The position numbers were made by a program, and so were the translations under genes. From contig NZ_JACJVI010000006.1 in the NCBI RefSeq assembly GCF_014237835.1, forward strand, positions 109,993 to 173,992: 64,000 nucleotides of DNA. Direction: 5' to 3'. Each line of letters starts with the position of its first letter. Within the stretch, counting starts at the first letter, position 1. The stretch comes from Rhizobium sp. AQ_MP (GTDB lineage: Bacteria > Pseudomonadota > Alphaproteobacteria > Rhizobiales > Rhizobiaceae). A model generated the notes under the pieces. That model was given only the letters and a program-made list of their open reading frames with translations, did not search any database and was not told the DNA's origin. Shown in pieces: positions 9,129 to 19,228 of the stretch.

Positions 9129-9202
9129 TTCCAGAACAGCAATATCAACAGAATGAGCGGGATCGGCACGCCGACCAGCCAGAGAAGAATGCCACGGCCC
9201 AT
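9125..9202 (-). CDS. 25-residue hydrophobic single-helix protein
   Basis: A very short minus-strand frame encodes Met-Gly-Arg-Gly followed by one hydrophobic helix with two prolines (VGVPIPLI) and a terminal FWN. It has an excellent ribosome binding site, AAGGAG, ending about 9 bases before the ATG. Its TAA overlaps the ribD stop on the opposite strand. It probably inserts in the inner membrane. Similar tiny proteins starting MGRGIL are, from memory, frequent in rhizobia but without known function. Confidence 0.6.
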   Translation of the reverse strand: MGRGILLWLVGVPIPLILLILLFWN

Positions 9203-9292
9203 GGGGTGTCTCCTTGGTGTGTTGTGAGGCAACCTCCTCCGGGCTGCCTTTCCATCTGACAACACTTCGTCGAGCCTAAAGGTTCCGCGCGC

Positions 9293-9325
9293 AAAAAAAG
9301 CCCCGTGCCACAGGGGTCACGGGGC
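9293..9325 (-). terminator. terminator of the minus-strand secreted protein gene
   Basis: Read on the minus strand, an 8-bp stem GCCCCGTG / CACGGGGC with a 10-base loop is followed by seven T. It lies 35 bases beyond the stop at 9361. Confidence 0.85.
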
Positions 9326-9360
9326 CAAGTCGAAAGACTGGAAGAGGGAATGTGCCCTGA

Positions 9361-9723
9361 TCAGCGTACGTAGAAGGTCACGCCCCCCTTGGCGGTCTGC
9401 TCGGCGCCGACAATGTCGGTCACTTTGACTTTCTGGCCTTCAAGCTTCGATGCGAGCGGTCGGTTGGCAATGACTGCAGCCTGAACCACGCGGGCCTCCG
9501 GGGAGGAGGGGGAAACCACGCTGAACTTTTGGCGTGTGGCATCATTGCTCTTCAGCGAGTTGATCCTGACCACGCGGAACCCTGCTGGTGACATGGATTG
9601 GATCGTGCTTTCGATCTTGGCTTTGTGCGCAGCGGCAGCCGAAGGCATGGCGGCCTGGCTTTGTGCACCGAAGGCGACAGCAGACAGAGCGGTTGCGGTG
9701 AGGATGGTGGCAAAGCGATTCAT
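9361..9723 (-). CDS. hypothetical secreted protein
   Basis: 120 residues with a clear Sec signal peptide (MNRFATILTATALSAV, cleavage near AQSQA-AM at residue 25). The mature part is about 95 residues, basic, with no cysteine and no recognised domain. A good ribosome binding site (AGGAC) precedes the ATG and an efficient terminator follows. Together with the 25-residue gene it occupies the gap where ribE is usually found. Function unknown. Confidence 0.75.
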   Translation of the reverse strand: MNRFATILTATALSAVAFGAQSQAAMPSAAAAHKAKIESTIQSMSPAGFRVVRINSLKSNDATRQKFSVVSPSSPEARVVQAAVIANRPLASKLEGQKVKVTDIVGAEQTAKGGVTFYVR

Positions 9724-10050
9724 GGTCGTGTCCTTTCTAGGATGGTTGCGATGGCGGGGGATTCCGTCGCTCGCTTGCAGGGCCGAAGCTCACTCCGATT
9801 TGTGGCGGAATATGGCCGCTAAGTTGCTGAAAATAATAAAAAATATGGCATGCAATTAGCCCGATTTCCGCCAGCTTTAGCGAGACTGGAACAACAAGCC
9901 TGTGTCGGCTTTTGCAGGCGTGTCGGGCGCGTCCCTCTCGGCACTCGCCGAGCTTGTTGCAAAAACGCTTGCCTTCCGGGAAATGGCGTGGTTTGACCGC
10001 GTTTCTGTTCGGCCAGGGGCCGCAATCACATTCAAGATCGGACGAGACCC
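9724..10050. other. gene-free stretch between secreted protein gene and ribH
   Basis: These 327 bases hold the divergent promoters for the minus-strand secreted protein and for ribH. An AT-rich patch (9825-9850) is visible near the minus-strand side, and a short CTCGGC / GCCGAG hairpin lies around 9940. I see no frame resembling riboflavin synthase and no RFN-type riboswitch here. Confidence 0.6.
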
Positions 10051-10509
10051 ATGGGAAACAAGACGGCTCCGCCGCATTTGCTGATCGTCGAGGCACGCTT
10101 CTATGACGATATGTCGGACGCTCTCCTGGATGGCGCCAAGCACGCGCTCGAAGAGGCCGGCGCGACATTCGACGTGATCACGGTACCCGGTGCGCTGGAG
10201 ATCCCGCCGGCCATCGCCATGGCGCTTGACGCCATGGACGATGAGGGGACGCAGTACGACGGCTTCATCGCGCTCGGTATGGTCATCCGCGGTGAGACCT
10301 ATCACTTCGATATCGTCGCCAACGAATCCTCCCGCGCCCTGATGGATCTCGCCGTCTCCGAGTCGCTGGCCATCGGCAACGGCATCATGACCGTCGAGAA
10401 TGACGAGCAGGCCTGGGCCCGCGTCAAGCGCAGCGAGAAGGACAAGGGCGGTTTCGCAGCCCGTGCGGCCCTTTCAATGATCGAACTGAAGAAGAAGCTG
10501 GGTGGCTGA
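10051..10509 (+). CDS. ribH: 6,7-dimethyl-8-ribityllumazine synthase
   Basis: 152 residues, typical length. It condenses 5-amino-6-ribitylaminouracil with dihydroxybutanone phosphate to give lumazine, the precursor of riboflavin. Motifs: VEARFYDDM at the N-terminus, [11 protein letters not shown] for substrate binding, [14 protein letters not shown] with the catalytic His, and [11 protein letters not shown]. nusB follows 3 bases later, the usual ribH-nusB coupling. Some rhizobia have two ribH paralogues, so this could be one of a pair. Confidence 0.96.
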   Translation: MGNKTAPPHLLIVEARFYDDMSDALLDGAKHALEEAGATFDVITVPGALEIPPAIAMALDAMDDEGTQYDGFIALGMVIRGETYHFDIVANESSRALMDLAVSESLAIGNGIMTVENDEQAWARVKRSEKDKGGFAARAALSMIELKKKLGG

Positions 10510-10512
10510 TCG

Positions 10513-10992
10513 ATGACTGGTGAAGGCAAACATCCGGTGAAACCGGCAAACCAGCGCGGCGCAGCCCGCCTCGCAGCCGTCCAGGCGCTCTACCAGATGG
10601 ACATCGCCGGCTCAGGCGTGCTCGAGGTGGTCGCCGAATACGAGGCCCATCGTCTCGGCCAGGAAGTTGATGGCGAGACTTATCTGAAGGCGGACGCCTC
10701 CTGGTTCCGCTCGATCGTCGCGGGCGTCGTGCGGGACCAGACCAAGATCGATCCGATGATTGCCAAGGCGCTCCAGGATGATTGGGCTCTTTCACGCATC
10801 GACAGCACTGTCCGCGCCATTTTGCGCGCCGGAACCTTCGAATTGATCGAACGCAAGGATGTGCCGATCGCCGTTATTGTAACGGAATATGTCGAGATCG
10901 CTCAGGCCTTCTTCCCCGACGACGAGCCGAAGCTGGTCAACGCCGTTCTCGACCGAATTGCAAAGCAGGTTCGCGCCCCCGCGCAAAAATAG
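10513..10992 (+). CDS. nusB: transcription antitermination factor NusB
   Basis: 159 residues, all-helical RNA-binding protein that with NusE binds boxA and prevents early termination in rRNA operons. The N-terminal [14 protein letters not shown] helix and the C-terminal [26 protein letters not shown] segment are characteristic. It starts 3 bases after ribH and ends in a basic tail. The next gene begins 10 bases on. Confidence 0.96.
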   Translation: MTGEGKHPVKPANQRGAARLAAVQALYQMDIAGSGVLEVVAEYEAHRLGQEVDGETYLKADASWFRSIVAGVVRDQTKIDPMIAKALQDDWALSRIDSTVRAILRAGTFELIERKDVPIAVIVTEYVEIAQAFFPDDEPKLVNAVLDRIAKQVRAPAQK

Positions 10993-11002
10993 GATGGGAC
11001 CG

Positions 11003-12229
11003 ATGAGCATGGCGACTGAGGCAGGGCTGGACGGACATCTTTCGACGGCCCGGCGGAATGTCGGTCTGCTCGCAGTTGCTCAGGCGATCCTGGGCTCCGC
11101 TCCACCGCTTGCCTTTGCCGTCGGCGGTCTGGCCGGTTTCCAGATGCTGGGTGCCGACAAATCGCTTTCGACCGCGCCGCTCACCGGCTTCAATATTGGT
11201 GTCGCCGTCGGCGCAATCGTCGTGGCAGCAGCGTCTCGCGTACTTGGCCGCCGTGAAAGCTTCATGGTTGGTGCCCTGATGGGTGCGCTTGGCAGCGCAC
11301 TCGCAGCCTTCGCGCTGATCCAGTCCAACTTCTGGCTCTTCGCCTTCGCACTCCTCCTCATGGGCGTCTCGGGCGGCTTCACCCAGAAGATCCGCTTCGC
11401 CGCAGCCGATGCGTCGCCGAGCTTCTACAAGGGCAAGGCGATCTCCTGGATCCTTGCCGCCGGTATCATCTCGGCCATCGCCGGCCCCCAGATCGCGATC
11501 TGGTTCAAGGATGCCCTCGCGCCGGTCACCTTCGCCGGAGCCTTCCTGGGCATGGTCCCGCTGCTGCTGTGCGCGATCGTCGTCTTGTTCTTCCTCAAGC
11601 TGCCGACCATGGCCGAGAAGAAGGCCGAGGCATCGGGCCCGACCAGGCCCCTGCGCGAGATCGTCATGACCCAGCGTTTCATGACCGGCATGATCTGCGG
11701 CATCAGCTCCTATGCTTTGATGACCTTCATGATGACGGGTGCGCCGCTCGCCATGGTCGTCGGCTGCGGCTTCTCCTCGGACCTCGCGACCTTGGGCATC
11801 CAGTGGCATGTCATTGCGATGTTTGCGCCGAGCTTCTTTACCGGCGTGCTCATCACGCGCTTTGGCGCGGAGAAGGTGGTTGCGGCCGGCCTGCTCATTC
11901 TGATGGCCTGCGCCGTAATCGCCCATTGGGGTGTCGAGCTCTGGAACTTCTGGGGAGCACTCGTGCTGCTCGGTATCGGTTGGAATTTCGGCTTCATCGG
12001 CGCCACCGCGATCGTCGCGTCGAGCTACCGCCCGGCCGAGGCAGACAAGGTCCAGGGTTTCCACGACATCATCCTCTTCTCGACGGTCGCTCTGTCGTCC
12101 TTCTCCTCCGGCAAGGTCTTCACCGCCTTCGGCTGGTCTGTGATGAATCTGGTCATATGGCCGATTACCATTGCCTGCCTGTTGCTGGTGCTTCTGCAGC
12201 TGCGTGCAGCCGCCCGTAAACCCGCCTAA
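11003..12229 (+). CDS. major facilitator superfamily transporter
   Basis: About 408 residues with twelve hydrophobic segments. The start at 11003 (MSMATEAG) has GGATGGGA upstream; ATG at 10994 or 11012 are alternatives. The MFS signature loop between helices 2 and 3 appears as SRVLGRRESFMVG, and an acidic cytosolic loop near residue 200 separates the two halves. The substrate cannot be inferred. It follows nusB by 10 bases and is probably in the same transcript. Confidence 0.85.
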   Translation: MSMATEAGLDGHLSTARRNVGLLAVAQAILGSAPPLAFAVGGLAGFQMLGADKSLSTAPLTGFNIGVAVGAIVVAAASRVLGRRESFMVGALMGALGSALAAFALIQSNFWLFAFALLLMGVSGGFTQKIRFAAADASPSFYKGKAISWILAAGIISAIAGPQIAIWFKDALAPVTFAGAFLGMVPLLLCAIVVLFFLKLPTMAEKKAEASGPTRPLREIVMTQRFMTGMICGISSYALMTFMMTGAPLAMVVGCGFSSDLATLGIQWHVIAMFAPSFFTGVLITRFGAEKVVAAGLLILMACAVIAHWGVELWNFWGALVLLGIGWNFGFIGATAIVASSYRPAEADKVQGFHDIILFSTVALSSFSSGKVFTAFGWSVMNLVIWPITIACLLLVLLQLRAAARKPA

Positions 12230-12383
12230 GTTCCCTCAGCAGCGCGAAATATGCGTACTTGACGCCGCCGAAAGCGCGACGCAATCTCGCCACGCGTTGA
12301 CGAGGTCTCGGAGGAGGGGGCCTGAGTCTGCGAGTCACGGCCCGCGATGAGTGAGGCGCGGGCAATACGGGAGGGTATTGCGA

Positions 12384-14522
12384 ATGACGGTTCTTCTAGG
12401 CGTAATTTTATGCGGGCTTCTGTCCGTGGTCTACGCGGTCTGGGCGACGCGCTCGGTGCTCGCTGCAGACCAGGGCAATGCCCGGATGCAGGAAATTGCA
12501 GGCTATATTCGCGAGGGTGCTCAGGCTTACCTCACTCGGCAATACCTGAACATCGCGATCGTCGGCGCCGTTGTTTTCGTCGCCACATGGCTTCTACTTT
12601 CCGCTTCCGCTGCGATCGGTTTCCTGATCGGCGCGGTCCTTTCCGGCGCGGCCGGCTTCATCGGCATGCACGTCTCCGTCCGCGCCAATGTGCGCACCGC
12701 ACAGGCCGCATCTCACAGCCTCGCCGCAGGCCTCGACATCGCCTTCAAGTCCGGAGCGATTACCGGCATGCTGGTCGCGGGTCTGGCACTGCTGGGCGTG
12801 GCCATCTACTTCTACATCCTGACGGCGGTTCTCGGCCATGAAAGCGGCTCGCGCGAAGTGATCGATGCGCTGGTGGCACTCGGCTTCGGTGCCTCGCTGA
12901 TTTCGATCTTCGCCCGTCTGGGTGGCGGTATCTTCACCAAGGGCGCTGACGTCGGCGGGGACCTCGTCGGCAAGGTGGAGGCCGGCATTCCGGAAGACGA
13001 TCCGCGCAACCCGGCCACAATTGCCGACAATGTCGGCGACAACGTGGGTGACTGCGCCGGCATGGCCGCGGACCTCTTCGAGACCTATGCGGTCTCGGTC
13101 GTCGCGACGATGGTTCTTGCGGCGATCTTCTTTGCCGGTTCCGCCGCACTCGACATCGCGATGGTCTATCCTCTTGCCATCTGCGGCGCCTGCATCATCA
13201 CCTCGATCATCGGCACCTTCTTCGTCAAGCTCGGCACCAACGGCTCGATCATGGGCGCCCTTTACAAGGGGCTGATCGTTACCGGGCTCTTGTCGGTGGC
13301 CGGTCTCGCCATTGCCACGTCGCTGACGATCGGCTGGGGCACGCTCGGAACCGTGTCCGGTATGGCCATTACCGGCGTCAACCTCTTCATCTGCGGCATT
13401 CTCGGCCTCGTCGTGACCGCGCTGATCGTCGTGATCACCGAATACTACACCGGCACCAACAAGCGCCCGGTCAACTCGATTGCCCAGGCTTCGGTCACCG
13501 GTCACGGCACCAACGTCATCCAGGGGCTTGCCGTTTCGCTGGAATCGACCGCGCTGCCGGCCATTGTCATCGTGGGCGGCATCATCGCGACCTTCCAGCT
13601 CGCGGGTCTCTTCGGCACGGCGATCGCGGTCACCACCATGCTCGGCCTCGCCGGCATGATCGTAGCCCTCGACGCCTTCGGCCCGGTAACGGACAATGCC
13701 GGCGGTATCGCCGAAATGTCCCACCTGCCGCCGGAAGTGCGCAAGTCGACCGACGCCCTTGATGCCGTTGGCAACACCACCAAGGCCGTCACCAAGGGTT
13801 ATGCGATCGGCTCTGCCGGTCTCGGCGCGCTTGTGCTCTTCGCCGCCTATGCCAACGACCTGCAATACTTTGCCGCCAACAGCGCACAGTATCCGTATTT
13901 CGCGGATATGGGCTCGATATCCTTTGATCTCTCCAACCCCTATGTCGTCGCCGGCCTGATTTTCGGTGGCCTCATTCCCTACCTGTTTGGTGGGATCGCC
14001 ATGACGGCCGTTGGCCGCGCGGCCGGCTCGATCGTCGAGGAAGTCCGTCGCCAATTCCGTGAAAAGCCGGGAATCATGCAGGGGACCGACAAGCCGGACT
14101 ATGGTCGGGCGGTGGACATCCTGACCCGCGCAGCGATCAAGGAAATGGTCGTCCCCTCGCTCTTGCCGGTGCTTGCGCCACTCGTCGTCTATTTCGGGGT
14201 GCTCTTGATTTCGGGCTCGAAGGCGTCCGCCTTTGCCGCGCTCGGTGCGTCGCTCCTCGGCGTCATCGTCAACGGCCTGTTCGTCGCGATCTCGATGACA
14301 TCGGGTGGTGGCGCCTGGGACAATGCCAAGAAAAGCTTCGAGGACGGCTTCATCGACAAGGATGGGGTGAAGCACCTGAAAGGCTCGGATGCCCACAAGG
14401 CCTCCGTCACTGGCGACACGGTCGGCGATCCCTACAAGGATACCGCAGGTCCTGCCGTCAATCCGGCGATCAAGATCACCAACATTGTCGCCCTTCTGCT
14501 TCTGGCGATCCTCGCAGGTTGA
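12384..14522 (+). CDS. hppA: proton-translocating membrane pyrophosphatase
   Basis: 712 residues with about 16 transmembrane helices. It couples PPi hydrolysis to proton pumping across the inner or acidocalcisome membrane. The catalytic acidic motifs are present ([17 protein letters not shown], then [12 protein letters not shown]), as is [11 protein letters not shown]. The residue after GNTT in [10 protein letters not shown] is lysine, which in this family marks potassium-independent enzymes. The start at 12384 gives a hydrophobic first helix directly; an upstream in-frame ATG at 12351 reads as unlikely sequence. A strong terminator follows. Confidence 0.95.
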   Translation: MTVLLGVILCGLLSVVYAVWATRSVLAADQGNARMQEIAGYIREGAQAYLTRQYLNIAIVGAVVFVATWLLLSASAAIGFLIGAVLSGAAGFIGMHVSVRANVRTAQAASHSLAAGLDIAFKSGAITGMLVAGLALLGVAIYFYILTAVLGHESGSREVIDALVALGFGASLISIFARLGGGIFTKGADVGGDLVGKVEAGIPEDDPRNPATIADNVGDNVGDCAGMAADLFETYAVSVVATMVLAAIFFAGSAALDIAMVYPLAICGACIITSIIGTFFVKLGTNGSIMGALYKGLIVTGLLSVAGLAIATSLTIGWGTLGTVSGMAITGVNLFICGILGLVVTALIVVITEYYTGTNKRPVNSIAQASVTGHGTNVIQGLAVSLESTALPAIVIVGGIIATFQLAGLFGTAIAVTTMLGLAGMIVALDAFGPVTDNAGGIAEMSHLPPEVRKSTDALDAVGNTTKAVTKGYAIGSAGLGALVLFAAYANDLQYFAANSAQYPYFADMGSISFDLSNPYVVAGLIFGGLIPYLFGGIAMTAVGRAAGSIVEEVRRQFREKPGIMQGTDKPDYGRAVDILTRAAIKEMVVPSLLPVLAPLVVYFGVLLISGSKASAFAALGASLLGVIVNGLFVAISMTSGGGAWDNAKKSFEDGFIDKDGVKHLKGSDAHKASVTGDTVGDPYKDTAGPAVNPAIKITNIVALLLLAILAG

Positions 14523-14542
14523 AGGCTGAAGGCTGAAACGAA

Positions 14543-14580
14543 AGAGACCGCGGAAGGCAACTTCCGCGGTCTCTTCTTGT
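14543..14580 (+). terminator. terminator of hppA, possibly bidirectional
   Basis: A perfect 14-bp stem (AGAGACCGCGGAAG / CTTCCGCGGTCTCT) with a GCAA tetraloop followed by TCTT. It lies between convergent hppA and bamE and its symmetry would let it serve both. Confidence 0.85.
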
Positions 14581-14618
14581 GTGCTGTAACCGGATGACCC
14601 GAGGGCGCCCTAAACGGC

Positions 14619-15122
14619 TTACTGGCCGCTGAAGATGTTGCGCACCGTATTGGCTGCACTGCTGCCGCCCGACAGCATCTGCTGCAGGAAGGTGAGGTCG
14701 CGGCCGCCGGTCGGAGTCGTGCGGGAGATCGTATCGAAGACGCGGCCATCCTGCAGGGTGTAGTTGGCCCGCTGCGTGACGATGCCGTCCTTGTCGAAGT
14801 AGATTGCCAGAATCTGCTGGTCCACGAGCTGCGGCTTCATGAACGCCACAGAGCGGGTCCGCTTCTGCGAGATGTAGTAGAAGACTTCACCATCGAAAGT
14901 GGCCGTGGTCGAGGGTGTGCCGAGCGAAAGCAGAACCTGTTCGCGACTCGAACCAACCGGCACGAGATCGAGGGCCGCCTGGTCGACGACGTAGCCGTTG
15001 TGGAAGACCTCGGAGGTCTGGCAGGCGGAGAGGCTAAGAGTGACAGCAAGCGCAAGTGCGGTCGTGCTCAGAAGCTTTCTGTCCGACTTGAAATTCCGAA
15101 TGTCCACGCAAACGTCTCCCAT
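14619..15122 (-). CDS. bamE: outer-membrane assembly lipoprotein BamE (SmpA/OmlA)
   Basis: About 167 residues from the ATG at 15122; starts farther upstream (15137 or 15266) are possible but give improbable N-termini. A lipoprotein signal ends with LSAC, the lipidated Cys34. The SmpA/OmlA domain covers about residues 45-120, with GSSREQVLLSLGTPS and FYYISQKR as recognisable segments. BamE supports the BAM complex that inserts outer-membrane proteins. The gene is divergent from the bc1 chaperone gene. Confidence 0.88.
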   Translation of the reverse strand: MGDVCVDIRNFKSDRKLLSTTALALAVTLSLSACQTSEVFHNGYVVDQAALDLVPVGSSREQVLLSLGTPSTTATFDGEVFYYISQKRTRSVAFMKPQLVDQQILAIYFDKDGIVTQRANYTLQDGRVFDTISRTTPTGGRDLTFLQQMLSGGSSAANTVRNIFSGQ

Positions 15123-15363
15123 GACTGTCGATGGCATCCTCTGGATGCCGGATCGCTCTTGCGCATAGCATTGTGGCCTTTCCGGGGAAAGCTGCCATAA
15201 CGCCTGCGCTGCCGTTTTGCCGGTCACTCTGCCGCGAGATGCGGCATCGGTGCCGGATATCGGCATTGCAATTCACGCCTGCTTCGGTAAACCAGCTTTC
15301 GCAATCATGCAACATGACCACGTTCGGGCTTGTCACTTCACTGGCTCTTTTTGGTGGAACTCG

Positions 15364-15903
15364 ATGGTATTCGGCTTCTTCAAGCAGAAAAGAAACAATC
15401 AGGTGATCGTCGAGCGTCAATATGGCGCGCTGACGGCGGCTGCCCGCACGCCCACCTTCTATCTCGACATGAATGTGCCGGATACCGTGATCGGCCGGTT
15501 CGAGATGCTGACGATCATGTTGATTCTCTATTTTCGCCGTACCGCGAAGTCCCCGCGCAGCGGCCAGGAGATCGCCCAGAACATCATCGATGCCTTCTTC
15601 GAGGATGTCGATCATTCGATCCGTGAGCTTGGAATCGGCGATACGGGCGTGCCAAAACGCATGAAGAAGCTCGCGGGCATGTATTACGGTCGGCTGGAGT
15701 CCTACGCAGCGGCCCTCGATAAAAATGATCGCGAAGCGCTGGCGGCGGCGCTGAAGCGCAACATCCATCCCGAACACGGGGATGCGGCACCGTCCATGCA
15801 GGCGCTCGCCGACTGGATGTTTACGGCCGAACAGGCGCTCGCGGCTCTGAACGAGAGTGAAATCGAGACGGGCATGGCCCGTCTGGCCGTCCCGGGTGGC
15901 TGA
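15364..15903 (+). CDS. ubiquinol-cytochrome c chaperone family protein (CBP3-like)
   Basis: 179 residues from the ATG at 15364 (MVFGFFKQ), with GGTGGA upstream; the frame extends farther but without typical sequence. It matches the Ubiq_cyt_C_chap family related to mitochondrial Cbp3/UQCC1, needed for cytochrome bc1 assembly. Segments such as VPDTVIGRFEMLTIMLILYFRR and FFEDVDHSIRELGIGD are typical. It lies 62 bases upstream of yceD, the normal alphaproteobacterial order. Confidence 0.85.
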   Translation: MVFGFFKQKRNNQVIVERQYGALTAAARTPTFYLDMNVPDTVIGRFEMLTIMLILYFRRTAKSPRSGQEIAQNIIDAFFEDVDHSIRELGIGDTGVPKRMKKLAGMYYGRLESYAAALDKNDREALAAALKRNIHPEHGDAAPSMQALADWMFTAEQALAALNESEIETGMARLAVPGG

Positions 15904-15965
15904 CTGCCCGGAGGCGATCCGGGCCCACAGGTCGCAGACCGGACGGAACGACAAGGATTGATGAC

Positions 15966-16526
15966 ATGGCAGGCAGCAATGCAAGGGACCCTCGCGAGTT
16001 CACCTATCTGGTGAAGGTCGCCCACATCTCCGCAAATCCCGTTCAGGTCCATGTGGAGGCGGACGAGCGCGAGCGCGCCGGCCTGGCCGAACTGTGGAAG
16101 GTCGAGGCGGTCAATCGCCTTTCGGCCGACTTGCAGATTGCCCGCTGGAAGAAGGATGGCGTTCGCATCAAGGGCAATGTGACGGGTGAACTCGTACAGG
16201 CCTGCGTCGTCACGCTGGAACCCGTGGTTTCGACGATCGATCAGGAAATAGACCAGATCTTTGTCCCCGAGGGATCGAAACCGGCGCGGATCGTGCTCGA
16301 CGGTGCGGGCGAAATGGTGCTCGATCCGGAAGGTCCAGATCTTCCGGAAACCTTCACCGGGGACACGATCGATGCCGGCGCCCTGGTGGCCGAATTTGCA
16401 GCGCTCGACATCGATCCCTATCCAAAGAAGGAAGGCGTCGCCTTCTCCGGCCATATCGAAAGCAAGGCCGAAGAGGACAGGAAACCCTCCCCATTTGCCG
16501 TCTTGAAGGACTGGAAAAAGGATTGA
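15966..16526 (+). CDS. yceD: DUF177 / YceD family protein
   Basis: 186 residues. YceD proteins are linked to ribosomal RNA or L32 metabolism in other bacteria and to plant chloroplast 23S rRNA processing. The VTGELVQACVVTLEP segment is the family core, although one cysteine of the usual CxRC-like pair is not seen. In enterobacteria rpmF (L32) lies next; here plsX follows directly, as usual in rhizobia. A weak CCCATC / GGTGGG hairpin lies just after the stop. Confidence 0.85.
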   Translation: MAGSNARDPREFTYLVKVAHISANPVQVHVEADERERAGLAELWKVEAVNRLSADLQIARWKKDGVRIKGNVTGELVQACVVTLEPVVSTIDQEIDQIFVPEGSKPARIVLDGAGEMVLDPEGPDLPETFTGDTIDAGALVAEFAALDIDPYPKKEGVAFSGHIESKAEEDRKPSPFAVLKDWKKD

Positions 16527-16627
16527 TCATCCCCCATCTGCGTTTGCGGGTGGGTTGTCTGCCGATGGAAAAGCGGTATTTTGGCCGAAAATATCGCTGG
16601 CCAGCGATGAAGAAGGGTCAGGTCTAA

Positions 16628-17674
16628 GTGATCAGAATTTCTGTCGACGTCATGGGTGGAGACTTCGGTCCCGAAGTCGTCATCCCCGGAGCCGCCAAGG
16701 CACTCGAGCGTCATCCCGATGTAACCTTCATTCTCTTCGGTCAGCAGGAACGCTGCCTGCCGATCCTGGCCCAGTTTCCAAAACTGAAGGACAAATCCAC
16801 CTTTCACCATTGCGATATCTCCGTCACCATGGACGAGAAGCCGAGCCAGGCCCTGCGCCGCGGCCGCTATGTCTCCAGCATGTGGCGTTCGATCGAGGCG
16901 GTGAAGACGGGTCAGGCCGATGTCGCGGTCTCCGCCGGCAATACCGGCGCCCTGATGGCCATGGCCAAGTTCTGCCTGCGCACCATGGCAACCATCGAAC
17001 GCCCCGCGATCGCGGCGATCTGGCCGACGCTTTCGGGCGAGAGCATCGTGCTTGACGTTGGTGCAGGCATTGGCGCGGATGCCCAGCAATTGCTCGATTT
17101 TGCCGTTATGGGTGGTGCCATGGCCCGCGCCCTGTTCGAAATCGAAAAGCCCATGGTTGGTCTGCTCAATGTCGGCGTCGAAGAGATCAAGGGCCAGGAG
17201 GAGGTCAAGGAAGCCGGTCGCCTCATTCGTGAGGCCGGCCTCGACACGATCGACTACTATGGCTTCGTTGAGGGCGATGACCTTGGCAAGGGCACGGTCG
17301 ACGTGGTCGTGACCGAAGGCTTCACCGGCAATATCGCGCTGAAGACAGCGGAAGGCACCGCCAAGCAGATCGCCGAATACCTGCGATCGGCGATGTCGCG
17401 GACCTGGATGGCGAAGCTCGGATACATTCTCGCCAAGGGCGCCTTCGACCGGCTGCGCGAGAAGATGGACCCGCGCAAGGTGAATGGCGGTGTCTTCCTC
17501 GGCTTGAACGGCATCGTCATCAAGAGCCATGGCGGCACCGATGCCGAAGGCTTTGCGGCAGCTCTCGATGTGGGCTATGACATGGCCCGAAACGGTCTCA
17601 CGCAGAAGATCGAAAACGATTTGAAAAAATATCACGCGCGGCACCCGTCACCGGCCGGCCCCGAAGCGGCGTGA
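16628..17674 (+). CDS. plsX: phosphate acyltransferase PlsX
   Basis: 348 residues from a GTG at 16628. It makes acyl-phosphate from acyl-ACP for phospholipid synthesis. Motifs: [13 protein letters not shown] at the N-terminus, [10 protein letters not shown] in the phosphate-binding loop, and [12 protein letters not shown] near residue 230. The C-terminus is basic. It precedes fabH by 16 bases, coupling membrane lipid and fatty acid initiation. Confidence 0.96.
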   Translation: MIRISVDVMGGDFGPEVVIPGAAKALERHPDVTFILFGQQERCLPILAQFPKLKDKSTFHHCDISVTMDEKPSQALRRGRYVSSMWRSIEAVKTGQADVAVSAGNTGALMAMAKFCLRTMATIERPAIAAIWPTLSGESIVLDVGAGIGADAQQLLDFAVMGGAMARALFEIEKPMVGLLNVGVEEIKGQEEVKEAGRLIREAGLDTIDYYGFVEGDDLGKGTVDVVVTEGFTGNIALKTAEGTAKQIAEYLRSAMSRTWMAKLGYILAKGAFDRLREKMDPRKVNGGVFLGLNGIVIKSHGGTDAEGFAAALDVGYDMARNGLTQKIENDLKKYHARHPSPAGPEAA

Positions 17675-17690
17675 AAGGTAGGAAACTTCA

Positions 17691-18662
17691 ATGATCCGTT
17701 CTGTAGTTCGCGGTTTCGGAGCAGCGCTCCCGAAACGGGTTGTGACCAATCGCGATCTCGAAAGCATGGTCGAAACCTCGGACGAATGGATCGTCCAGCG
17801 CACGGGCATCAAGCAGCGCTATATCGCCGGTGAAGGTGAGACAACGGCCTCGCTGGGTGCGGCAGCCGCGCAGGAAGCGCTCGAGCGTGCAGGCCTGACG
17901 GCCGCCGACATCGACTTGGTGATCTGTGCCACCTCGACCCCGGACAACACCTTCCCCGCGACTGCCGTGAACATCCAGAACCGTCTCGGCATGCATCACG
18001 GCTTCGGCTTCGACGTCCAGGCCGTCTGCTCCGGCTTCGTCTATGCCATGGCGACGGCGGACCTCTATATCCGCGGGGGCATGGCAAAACGTGTGCTGGT
18101 CATTGGTGCCGAAACCTTCTCGCGCATCCTCGACTGGACGGACCGCACCACCTGCGTGCTCTTCGGCGATGGCGCTGGCGCCATCATCCTCGAAGCGGCG
18201 GAAGGCGAGGGGACCGTCGCCGATCGCGGCGTGCTGACCTCCAACCTTCGCTCCGACGGCGCGCATCGCGAAAAGCTCTATGTCGACGGTGGCCCCTCGA
18301 CCACCGGCACGGTCGGCCATCTGCGCATGGAGGGCCGCGAGGTCTTCAAGCACGCCGTCGGCATGATCACCGATGTCATCGAGGCCGCCTTCACCGCCAC
18401 CGGCACGACGGCCGACGACATCGACTGGCTGGTCCCCCACCAGGCGAACAAGCGCATCATCGACGGTTCGGCCAAGAAGCTCGGCATCCCCGACGAAAAG
18501 GTCGTGATCACCGTCGACAAGCACGGCAACACGTCTGCAGCCTCCATTCCTCTGGCGCTGGCGACCGCAGCCGGGGACGGTCGGATCAAGCGGGGCGATC
18601 TTGTAATGCTCGAGGCGATGGGGGGTGGCTTCACCTGGGGCGCCGTTCTCCTGCGCTGGTAG
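17691..18662 (+). CDS. fabH: beta-ketoacyl-ACP synthase III
   Basis: 323 residues, full length. It condenses acetyl-CoA with malonyl-ACP to start fatty acid synthesis. The catalytic triad is complete: Cys113 (AVCSGF), His250 (VPHQAN) and Asn280 (HGNTSAAS). The start ATG lies 16 bases after plsX with AAAGGTAGG as binding site. About 108 bases without a gene separate it from ihfA. Confidence 0.97.
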   Translation: MIRSVVRGFGAALPKRVVTNRDLESMVETSDEWIVQRTGIKQRYIAGEGETTASLGAAAAQEALERAGLTAADIDLVICATSTPDNTFPATAVNIQNRLGMHHGFGFDVQAVCSGFVYAMATADLYIRGGMAKRVLVIGAETFSRILDWTDRTTCVLFGDGAGAIILEAAEGEGTVADRGVLTSNLRSDGAHREKLYVDGGPSTTGTVGHLRMEGREVFKHAVGMITDVIEAAFTATGTTADDIDWLVPHQANKRIIDGSAKKLGIPDEKVVITVDKHGNTSAASIPLALATAAGDGRIKRGDLVMLEAMGGGFTWGAVLLRW

Positions 18663-18770
18663 CATTTGAAACCCCAAAAATTGCGCATCGACAAGCACTT
18701 GACCGTTGAGGCCAAGGGCAATAGTCTCTGCCCAATTCAACAAGATCATTGATTTAGGCGGGCGACAACA

Positions 18771-19109
18771 ATGGCCGGGAAGACAGTGACGCGTGCGGAT
18801 CTGGCAGAATCAGTCTTTCGCAAGGTCGGTCTTTCCCGCACGGAATCTGCCGAACTCGTGGAAACGGTCATCGACGAGATCTGCAATGCCATCGTACGTG
18901 GTGAATCGGTAAAGCTTTCCTCGTTCGCGACCTTCCAGGTGCGCAGCAAGAACGAGCGGATCGGCCGCAATCCGAAGACCGGCGAGGAAGTCCCGATTTC
19001 TCCGCGTCGTGTGATGACCTTCAAGGCATCGAACGTGCTCAAGCAGCGCATCCTGCGCGCCCATGTCGCCCGCAAGGCCAAACAGAAGCCTGCCAACCCC
19101 GCGGCCTGA
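18771..19109 (+). CDS. ihfA: integration host factor subunit alpha
   Basis: 112 residues. A DNA-bending architectural protein of the HU/IHF family. The start ([22 protein letters not shown]) and the DNA-contacting arm ([21 protein letters not shown]) are typical of IhfA. The C-terminus is extended by a basic [11 protein letters not shown] tail, common in rhizobia. Located between fabH and a MerR regulator, a conserved arrangement. Confidence 0.95.
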   Translation: MAGKTVTRADLAESVFRKVGLSRTESAELVETVIDEICNAIVRGESVKLSSFATFQVRSKNERIGRNPKTGEEVPISPRRVMTFKASNVLKQRILRAHVARKAKQKPANPAA

Positions 19110-19228
19110 CGGCGACCAAAACCGGTGGAGCATTTTGCCGCCGGTCACCAAGCGCTTGAAATGCGATCCTCAACCCGCTGAAATGTGATCCGAGTCGTGT
19201 GGTCGCGCGACAATCGAGGAGCGCCGTG

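Noticed and set aside
12594..14396. A 600-codon minus-strand frame inside hppA
   Set aside because: Antisense shadow of hppA; composition dominated by Arg, Asp and Gly with no domain.
15903..16628. rpmF (ribosomal protein L32) expected between yceD and plsX
   Set aside because: The 101-base gap is too short and has no L32-like frame; in rhizobia rpmF is normally elsewhere.
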